A DNA stretch of 24,779 nucleotides from Clostridia bacterium (lineage in GTDB: Bacteria; Bacillota; Clostridia; Oscillospirales; Ruminococcaceae): positions 1 through 24,779 of the forward strand of contig JAGKVC010000051.1 of assembly GCA_021152595.1 (NCBI GenBank), read 5' to 3'. A model generated the notes under the pieces. It searched no databases. It was not told the origin of the DNA and was given only the letters and a program-made list of their open reading frames with translations. The translations under genes and the position numbers were made by a program. Positions 14,648 through 19,422 of this stretch are shown in pieces. Every line of letters begins with the position of its first letter. The stretch's first letter is position 1.

Positions 14648-15372
14648 ACAGAATCATTCTTTGCGAAGGCGGAACAGATGCAATTCTGTTGAGCTATTAT
14701 CTTGAGAAGGTCGCCGGCTGGACACATTGTAAGAGACCACCTGCGGATGTAGCAGTAAAGGCGACTCAATTTGAGCAGTCTGTCGAATGGTATGAAAACG
14801 GAAGCGATGAGCGGCTTCTGATATGCGGCGTTGGCGGAAAAGACAATATGGGTTCTTTCTTTCAAAACAAAATCCTACGACCAATCATTGATGCAAATGC
14901 GTTTTCTCGGATTGCTGTTGTACTTGACCGTGATGAGAATACAATAGAATCATTGGAAGAACATGCTTCATCAATCTTTCGACCGATCGTGACGACAATG
15001 AAGAATCACCTTTGGACAGTAAATCACTATGAAGACGCATTTCATATTCCGCAACAGATTGAATCGCTTTTGGTTATGATCCCCACCGAACATGAGGGAG
15101 CGCTTGAAACAGTAATGCTTGATTCAATCGCAGAAAACCCCAATGATGCTGTTCTTGTAGAAAAAGCAGGAGAGTTTGTAAAGAGCATACGGTCAACCTC
15201 AACTCAGTACCTCAAAAGGAACCGCGATGTATTAAAAGCACATCTCGGAGTCACATGGGCAGTACAGTACCCGGAGAAGGTTTTCAAGCTGATGAATGAG
15301 CAGATTAGAAGTGTAGCATGGGAACACTCAGAAGTGCTTCGGAGTTGTTTTAATGAATTGATACAGATTTAG
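14644..15372 (+). CDS. TOPRIM-domain protein, candidate nuclease effector paired with the ATPase
   Basis: The product has 242 residues. The N-terminus has the TOPRIM acidic motif in ILCEGGTDAILLSYYL (E8, D12), and the DxD motif appears as VVLDRDEN (D95, D97). The whole resembles the DUF3226/DUF4435 type of stand-alone TOPRIM protein. TOPRIM folds bind metal and cleave or join nucleic acid. Partnered with an OLD-type ATPase it is the likely effector. It starts inside the ATPase stop codon and is preceded by GAGGTG, so it is translationally coupled, which favours a stoichiometric complex. It is followed by a strong terminator. It has no helicase partner, so it is not a Gabija locus. Confidence 0.8.
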   Translation: MNRIILCEGGTDAILLSYYLEKVAGWTHCKRPPADVAVKATQFEQSVEWYENGSDERLLICGVGGKDNMGSFFQNKILRPIIDANAFSRIAVVLDRDENTIESLEEHASSIFRPIVTTMKNHLWTVNHYEDAFHIPQQIESLLVMIPTEHEGALETVMLDSIAENPNDAVLVEKAGEFVKSIRSTSTQYLKRNRDVLKAHLGVTWAVQYPEKVFKLMNEQIRSVAWEHSEVLRSCFNELIQI

Positions 15373-15433
15373 TACAATCTCCTTCATAGATCACCGAAAA
15401 TATAGTACCCCTAACGGAGTATATTCTTCTTAG

Positions 15434-15478
15434 ATCAGTATGACTCACCCTTTCGGGCTGAGCCATACTGATTTTTTC
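15434..15478 (+). terminator. Intrinsic terminator of the XRE-ATPase-TOPRIM operon
   Basis: ATCAGTATG...CATACTGAT with an inner CTCA/TGAG stem forms a long hairpin (15434-15472), and TTTTTT follows on the plus strand. It may also stop minus-strand transcripts of the HU operon, though no U-tract lies on that side. The rest of 15373-15578 contains a small TTTGCA-ACATC-TGCAAA inverted repeat (15486-15502) and no gene. Confidence 0.85.
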
Positions 15479-15578
15479 TTGTCGGTTTGCAACATCTGCA
15501 AACTATTGATGTAAATCATTCGGAGTTATTTCAGAGCCACATCGTTTTTTTTTGCGTGTATTCTTCAGCTGCATGGAT

Positions 15579-15803
15579 TTACAGGGTAAGCAATTCCTGC
15601 AACTCCATTTTATTGATAACGAGGAAGTTATCTATCTTTTCGAGGGTGATGTGTTTGGCACACTTATCATATTCATGAAGGGTACGCTCCCGGACATCCA
15701 ATGCAGCTGCAAGGTCTTCATCCGGAATATCACGCAAGCTCTGCCAGTAACGAATCTTGCACCATACGATTTTGTATAGTGCGATTCTCTCATTCTTTTT
15801 CAT
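15579..15803 (-). CDS. Small helix-turn-helix protein, last gene of the primase/HU operon
   Basis: The product has 74 residues. The segment DIPDEDLAAALDVRERTLHEYD followed by LEKIDNFLVINKMELQELL looks like a divergent Cro/CI-type HTH, as in small phage and ICE regulators. AGGAGG lies within the end of the HU gene and the HU stop TAA directly abuts this ATG, so translation is coupled. It probably binds DNA and regulates the element. The exact family is uncertain. Confidence 0.6.
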   Translation of the reverse strand: MKKNERIALYKIVWCKIRYWQSLRDIPDEDLAAALDVRERTLHEYDKCAKHITLEKIDNFLVINKMELQELLTL

Positions 15804-16061
15804 TTAAGCCTCCTGTTCTCCCGACTCAACCGGCGTATTGAGGACGCGCTTCAAAGCCTTTCCGCTTCTAAAAAACGGAGTGCGGTTTCCGCGTAGGTCG
15901 GTCAGCACCTCAAATGTCCCGAATCCGCCGATTTCAATATCTTCTCCTTCGGAAAGCATCACACGCAGCGTATCCAGAACAGAATTGACAGCGCGGTATG
16001 CCTGCCGGCTGCTGATGCCGTTCTGCTTTGCGACTGCTTTCACAAACTCAGCCCTTTTCAT
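15804..16061 (-). CDS. HU/IHF-family DNA-binding protein
   Basis: The product has 85 residues from the ATG at 16061, preceded by AAGGAGG; a longer reading of the same frame is an artefact of overlap with the upstream gene. It begins MKRAEFVKAVA, has the IEIGGFGTFEV core and the beta-arm segment LRGNRTPFFRSGKALKRVLN, all typical of the HU/IHF fold. The usual arm sequence (NPxTG) is altered to GNRTPF, so DNA contacts may differ. HU-like proteins bend DNA and on mobile elements assist replication, relaxosome assembly or recombination. It overlaps the upstream gene by 14 bases. Confidence 0.88.
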   Translation of the reverse strand: MKRAEFVKAVAKQNGISSRQAYRAVNSVLDTLRVMLSEGEDIEIGGFGTFEVLTDLRGNRTPFFRSGKALKRVLNTPVESGEQEA

Positions 16062-16455
16062 GACCTGCCTCCTTGATGAGCTGCCTGTCCATATACGAAT
16101 CAAGCTGCCTGCGATAAAATGTGATGTACCGCTTTCTGGTGCCGCCGATGCGCTTCTGCGGACGGTAGCGAACCTCTCCGCACAGAATCCAATGCACCTT
16201 GATAAAATCGGCGGCAAACAGCTCGCGCAGGATCAGCAGCATATCTGCATAATCGTCCGGAAAGACAACCGCCCGGAACATCGGAATCATCATTTCCGGT
16301 CTGATGTAATAATAGGTATCGTCGTAGTATCCAAGCAGCGGCGACTGCGCGGAAACTTTGCCGGGATTGCTGACCTCCGCCAGACAGTCCGGATTTGCTT
16401 TGAGATAACAGCAGAGTAGGTTCAGGAAAACGACTGCCTGCATTTCACGGCTCAT
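16048..16455 (-). CDS. Hypothetical protein of the element's replication operon
   Basis: The product has 135 residues, preceded by CGGAGGT and lying 15 bases after the primase-like gene. I do not recognise it with certainty. The order LGYYDDTYYYIRPEMM... then ILRELFAADFIKV... then RIGGTRKRYITFYRRQLD resembles the C-terminal winged-helix region of helicases and primases encoded by phages and mobile elements (DUF927-type). It may be the detached DNA-binding tail of such a replication protein. It has no membrane segment or signal peptide. Confidence 0.6.
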   Translation of the reverse strand: MSREMQAVVFLNLLCCYLKANPDCLAEVSNPGKVSAQSPLLGYYDDTYYYIRPEMMIPMFRAVVFPDDYADMLLILRELFAADFIKVHWILCGEVRYRPQKRIGGTRKRYITFYRRQLDSYMDRQLIKEAGHEKG

Positions 16456-16470
16456 GCTTCATACCTCCGT

Positions 16471-17082
16471 TCAGATTGCTTTGCGTTTCGGTGCTGACTT
16501 GACGGCAGTCAGCTGCTTCATACGCTCTGCAAGTTTCCTCAGCGTTTCATGCTCTGTCAGATACAGCCGCCGCTTCTCTGATTCGGATCCGAACCGGATT
16601 TGCTCGTAGAGGAAGCGGTACTGCTCCATTTTCGTCAGGCTCTCCACAAAATGCGGATGCAGCTTCTCATCCGGTGTTTTCGGGGCGTATTCCATCCGCC
16701 AACGGCACAGCATATTCAGATATTCGTTCAGGATACGCTCCGCGCTGTGCAGCCAGTTCCGGCAGGCGACTTCCGGGCTGACTGTCTGCTGCATCGGAAC
16801 GGATTGCTGATCTGTCAGATGCAGTCCGAAATCGGCGTTCAGCTTTACGGCAGCATCGTATTGTGAGATGCGGAACAGCCTTGCGGTGAAATCTGTTACA
16901 TCCCCGTGCGCACCGCAGCCGAAGCAGTAATAGTGTTCCTCATAGATTTTCAGGCTCGGCGTATTGTCCGGATGAAACGGGCAGGCGGCGAATTCTGCCC
17001 TGTTGATCTCCAGACCGTAGAATCGTGCCGCATCCGGCATAGGGATGCTGCTTCTCAGCGCATCGTAAATATTGTTCAGCAT
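16471..17082 (-). CDS. CHC2 zinc-finger (DnaG-like) primase N-terminal-type protein
   Basis: The product has 203 residues from the ATG at 17082; two in-frame GTG codons directly upstream are less likely starts. The DnaG-type zinc ribbon is complete: C34, H37 (CPFHPDNTPS), C53 and C56 (YYCFGCGAHGD). The catalytic TOPRIM domain of full DnaG is missing, and after about residue 85 the protein is unlike DnaG and largely helical. Stand-alone CHC2 proteins are common on conjugative and mobilizable elements, where they assist replication. It leads an operon of primase-like protein, 135-aa protein, HU and HTH protein. Its ribosome binding site is buried in a predicted hairpin preceded by a leader ORF. 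Confidence 0.82.
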   Translation of the reverse strand: MLNNIYDALRSSIPMPDAARFYGLEINRAEFAACPFHPDNTPSLKIYEEHYYCFGCGAHGDVTDFTARLFRISQYDAAVKLNADFGLHLTDQQSVPMQQTVSPEVACRNWLHSAERILNEYLNMLCRWRMEYAPKTPDEKLHPHFVESLTKMEQYRFLYEQIRFGSESEKRRLYLTEHETLRKLAERMKQLTAVKSAPKRKAI

Positions 17083-17088
17083 CACCAC

Positions 17089-17113
17089 CCCTTTCGTTGC
17101 TCGTGCGAAAGGG
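17089..17113 (-). promoter_or_regulatory. Hairpin sequestering the primase ribosome binding site
   Basis: On the minus strand CCCTTTCG (17113-17106) pairs perfectly with CGAAAGGG (17096-17089) around a nine-base loop. The 3' arm contains the Shine-Dalgarno region AAAGGGG of the primase-like gene, so the folded leader would block its translation. The leader ORF stop codon lies 11 bases before the hairpin. Confidence 0.55.
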
Positions 17114-17124
17114 ACTTTCTGTTT

Positions 17125-17172
17125 TTACGGCGGAGTGCAGCACGGATTGGCGAGATCCGAGCTGTCAGACAT
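17125..17172 (-). CDS. Putative 15-residue leader peptide upstream of the primase-like gene
   Basis: An ATG at 17172, preceded by GGTGAAAGGGGC, encodes MSDSSDLANPCCTPP and stops at 17125. It lies directly in front of the hairpin that masks the next gene's ribosome binding site, the layout of translational attenuators such as those of erm and cat genes. Its own binding region (GAAAGGGG, 17183-17176) could also pair with the hairpin's CCCTTTC arm and so free the downstream site. No homolog is known to me. Confidence 0.4.
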   Translation of the reverse strand: MSDSSDLANPCCTPP

Positions 17173-17361
17173 TTGCCCCTTTCACCTATATCCTCAATTC
17201 CAGGCGTTTTTTTTCATGAAGACAGCCGATTTTCAATATTTTCTATGTTTTACACAAATCGGAGCATCTGCCATTGTGCAAAAAGCAGAATGTTTACAAA
17301 ATCAGTCAGAGAATTGAAAAAAGAAAGCGTTTTGTGAGGATATCTGTGAAGGGTGGAATCT

Positions 17362-17592
17362 TTCCGGCAGTCGCCGCAGCCGGAATCAGATTCTGAGGGG
17401 TATGTAAAAAACAAAAAAACCGGCTGAAGAGCCGGAATGGTCATACTTTGGATTTTGACGGAATAGCAAGCACAGAAAGTGGTGCATTCTTTCCACTTTC
17501 TGAGATTTTTGAGCGCGTCCCCCTCAAAAATCTCTGTTCAGGGAACCCGCCGCCCTGAACAAACTCCCTTCATTTTCTCAGGCTCTGCCTGA
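17362..17592. other. Candidate origin of transfer (oriT): cluster of stem-loops before mobC
   Basis: Besides the minus-strand terminator, this non-coding stretch contains consecutive inverted repeats: TTCCGG/CCGGAA (17362-17385); CAGAAAGTGG/CCACTTTCTG (17473-17502); GAGATTTTTGAG/CTCAAAAATCTC (17502-17534, loop CGCGTCCCC); GTTCAGGG/CCCTGAAC (17536-17560); and TCAGGC/GCCTGA (17578-17592). They lie immediately upstream of MobC and relaxase genes, the usual place of a MOBP-type oriT. The nick site is not certain; the GAGCGCGTCCCC segment in and beside the third loop is a candidate. Confidence 0.6.
17406..17435 (-). terminator. Minus-strand intrinsic terminator without an obvious gene
   Basis: CCGGCT-GAAG-AGCCGG (17420-17435) is a six-bp stem with a tetraloop. 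In minus-strand orientation it is followed by TTTTTTTGTTTTTT, a strong termination signal. No minus-strand gene lies immediately to its right. It may insulate the primase operon, or it may end an unrecognised antisense transcript from the oriT/mob region. Confidence 0.6.
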
Positions 17593-17622
17593 AACCGCAA
17601 ATTGATGAATGGAGGAAAACAC

Positions 17623-17961
17623 ATGAGAAAGTACAAACAGGTCAAGGAGAAGAAGGTCACATTTGATATGAACGAGTGGGCAGAGGTTGAACGCCGCGCC
17701 GCTGCCGCTAGGATGAAAACAGGAACGTACATCAAAAAGATCGCCGTCAACGGGGAACTGACTTATTATGATATGCAGCAGACCGCGCCTCTTGTAAATG
17801 CAATGCGGACGATCAGCAACAACATCAACCAGATTGCACGAAAGGCAAATGAAACGCACAGCATTTATGCGGAGGACATTGAAATCCTGAGAGGAGGGGT
17901 CAGCGAGATATGCCGTATGTTAAATCAATTCCTGTCCGATCTACTGTCCACAAAACGCTGA
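17623..17961 (+). CDS. mobC: MobC-like relaxosome accessory protein
   Basis: The product has 112 residues from the ATG at 17623, preceded by GGAGGAAAACAC; an earlier in-frame start is less well placed. The N-terminus (KVTFDMNEWAEVERRAAAARM, then KTGTYIKKIAVNG) looks like a ribbon-helix-helix DNA-binding unit. The C-terminus contains the MobC hallmark NNINQIARKAN. MobC proteins bind oriT, melt the nick region and help the relaxase. The gene lies immediately downstream of the stem-loop cluster and overlaps the relaxase gene by 52 bases in another frame, so the two are coupled. Confidence 0.88.
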   Translation: MRKYKQVKEKKVTFDMNEWAEVERRAAAARMKTGTYIKKIAVNGELTYYDMQQTAPLVNAMRTISNNINQIARKANETHSIYAEDIEILRGGVSEICRMLNQFLSDLLSTKR

Positions 17962-18809
17962 GCTATATCCTCAATCCGGACAAAACCGAGGGACTGCTCT
18001 ACACATCCTCTATGAACTGCATGACCTCGGCGCGGGATGCGTATTTGGAAATGAAGTCAGTTTTTGAATCGTTCTCGTCAGAGCGTTATGATGCTCCGCT
18101 GCCGCTGAGAGGAAAAGGCACGGTAAAGGCAATTCACTATATCCAGTCGTTTGATCCGAAGGACAATGTCTCACCGGAACTGGCACACCGCATCGCAAAA
18201 GCGTTTGCCAGAAAGACCTTTGGTGACGATTGTCAGGTCGTAATCGCTACGCATACAGACCGCGGACATATCCACAGTCATCTGCTTGTAAACACCTACA
18301 CGCTGACCGGCAGGAAGCTGAACGACAATAAGGCAACATTGCAGCATATCCGGGAATATTCGGACAGAGTGTGTCTTGCGTTCAATATCCAGCCGATTGA
18401 GACAAGGGCAGGTCACGGAAAAGGTGTCGCATACAATGAATGGGAGCATCAAAGGCGCGGCACATCTTGGAAGCAAATGCTGCGCTCGGAAATTGACAAC
18501 CTGATCGGTACGGTCAAAAATCTGGATGAGCTGCTTTATGAACTGGAACTGAAAGGCTATGAGGTCAAAAAGGGAAAGTATATTTCCCTCAAAGCACCGG
18601 GACAGCAGCGGTTTATCCGAACAAAAACGCTTGGGGAGGAATACACGACAGAAAGCCTTGCCTCCCGAATCCTATGGGGTGATGTCGGCAGCGGCGCGGT
18701 GCTGACAGACGAACCGTCGCCCCTGCGTAATTGCTATGAGGCAGTTATCGGGCAAGTAATTGTGCTTGCCGCGGAAAAGAAAAAGGTTCCGCGCCGAGAT
18801 CAGATTTGA
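17910..18809 (+). CDS. MOBP-type relaxase (mobilisation nuclease), N-terminal catalytic part
   Basis: The product has 299 residues, with GGAGGGG before the ATG. The catalytic features of the Relaxase/MobA family are complete: the probable nucleophile Y19 (KTLSYI) and the three-histidine metal motif H115-x-D117-x-x-H120-x-H122 (HTDRGHIHSH). It nicks oriT and pilots the strand into the recipient. The protein is shorter than most relatives. Its natural C-terminal region appears in the -1 frame (to 19102), with a lysine slippery-like site GAAAAAG at 18779-18785 just before the zero-frame stop. A -1 shift there would give a fusion of about 397 residues. A mutation splitting the gene is the alternative. 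Confidence 0.88.
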   Translation: MPYVKSIPVRSTVHKTLSYILNPDKTEGLLYTSSMNCMTSARDAYLEMKSVFESFSSERYDAPLPLRGKGTVKAIHYIQSFDPKDNVSPELAHRIAKAFARKTFGDDCQVVIATHTDRGHIHSHLLVNTYTLTGRKLNDNKATLQHIREYSDRVCLAFNIQPIETRAGHGKGVAYNEWEHQRRGTSWKQMLRSEIDNLIGTVKNLDELLYELELKGYEVKKGKYISLKAPGQQRFIRTKTLGEEYTTESLASRILWGDVGSGAVLTDEPSPLRNCYEAVIGQVIVLAAEKKKVPRRDQI

Positions 18810-19102
18810 ACGACATGGAACAGCTGCGGCTGACGGTCAGCCAGCAAAGTGTGGTGAACAACGGCATTGCAGAAAAGGCTGATCTTGACTGTTTTCGTGC
18901 AGAACTGCAGAAAACAGAAAAAAGAGTTGTTTCGGTCAAAGAGCAGCTCAGGAAGTGTCAGCAGACGCATACGGTATACTCTGACATTGCAACAACTTAC
19001 CGCGAGATTTCGCAGGGGGATTATATCTCCAAGCTTGTCTCGGAAGAACGCAAGCGACAGGCTGCTGAAAAATCGCGCAGGAAAAAGAACGAGTCTATCT
19101 AA
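18806..19102 (+). CDS. Relaxase C-terminal extension in the -1 frame
   Basis: This frame can start at a TTG overlapping the relaxase TGA (18806), or at the ATG at 18815, and runs to 19102. It encodes a charged, coiled-coil-like region (MEQLRLTVSQQS, AELQKTEKRVVSVKEQLRK, YREISQGDYISKLVSEERK). The closing TYREIxxGDYIS segment resembles the ends of Firmicutes MOBP relaxases as I recall them. Upstream in the same frame the sequence stays open through the AAAAAG run, so it could be translated as a -1 fusion with the relaxase or by coupled restart at the TTG. No good Shine-Dalgarno precedes the TTG. I regard it as part of the relaxase. Confidence 0.65.
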   Translation: MNDMEQLRLTVSQQSVVNNGIAEKADLDCFRAELQKTEKRVVSVKEQLRKCQQTHTVYSDIATTYREISQGDYISKLVSEERKRQAAEKSRRKKNESI

Positions 19103-19157
19103 GTATATGCACTTTATCCCGTAACGGTTTAATCACTAAAGTGTCAAGACACAGAAG

Positions 19158-19196
19158 CCCCCGATCACATGGCTTTGCTTGTCATGCGGTCGGGGG
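19158..19196. terminator. Bidirectional hairpin between relaxase and RHH gene
   Basis: CCCCCGATCACATG pairs with CATGCGGTCGGGGG with one wobble and one mismatch. It lies between the convergent relaxase and minus-strand helicase/RHH genes. It is followed by TATCATTTTA on the plus strand, so it can end both transcripts, but the U-tracts are weak. Confidence 0.6.
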
Positions 19197-19216
19197 TATC
19201 ATTTTATGAAGTTGCT

Positions 19217-19399
19217 TTACTTCTCCGATTTTTGTTCCTTTTGGTTGTCTTCAGCAATCAGGGAACGGATAAAATCGCTGATCGTCGAATAACCGTTTTC
19301 ATCAGCCAGTCTGAAAAACTTTGCATGCTCATCCTGTGTGACGCGCACGCGAATCATCATATCTTTCTTCGGCTCCGTTTTTTTGCGCTCAATTTTCAT
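19217..19399 (-). CDS. Small ribbon-helix-helix protein
   Basis: The product has 60 residues. After a lysine-rich start, MMIRVRVTQDEHAKFFRLAD followed by GYSTISDFIRSLIAED fits the ribbon-helix-helix fold (one beta strand plus two helices) seen in CopG/Arc-type regulators and in small mobilisation accessory proteins. GGAAGG lies about 13 bases before the ATG, which is rather far. It lies 23 bases downstream of the helicase gene and is probably cotranscribed. It may bind oriT or autoregulate. Confidence 0.7.
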   Translation of the reverse strand: MKIERKKTEPKKDMMIRVRVTQDEHAKFFRLADENGYSTISDFIRSLIAEDNQKEQKSEK

Positions 19400-19422
19400 A
19401 TATCACTCAAACCTTCCCATGC

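Noticed and set aside
13547..15372. Gabija system
   Set aside because: Gabija needs a GajA protein with fused ATPase and TOPRIM domains and a UvrD-like GajB; here the domains are on separate genes and no UvrD-like helicase adjoins.
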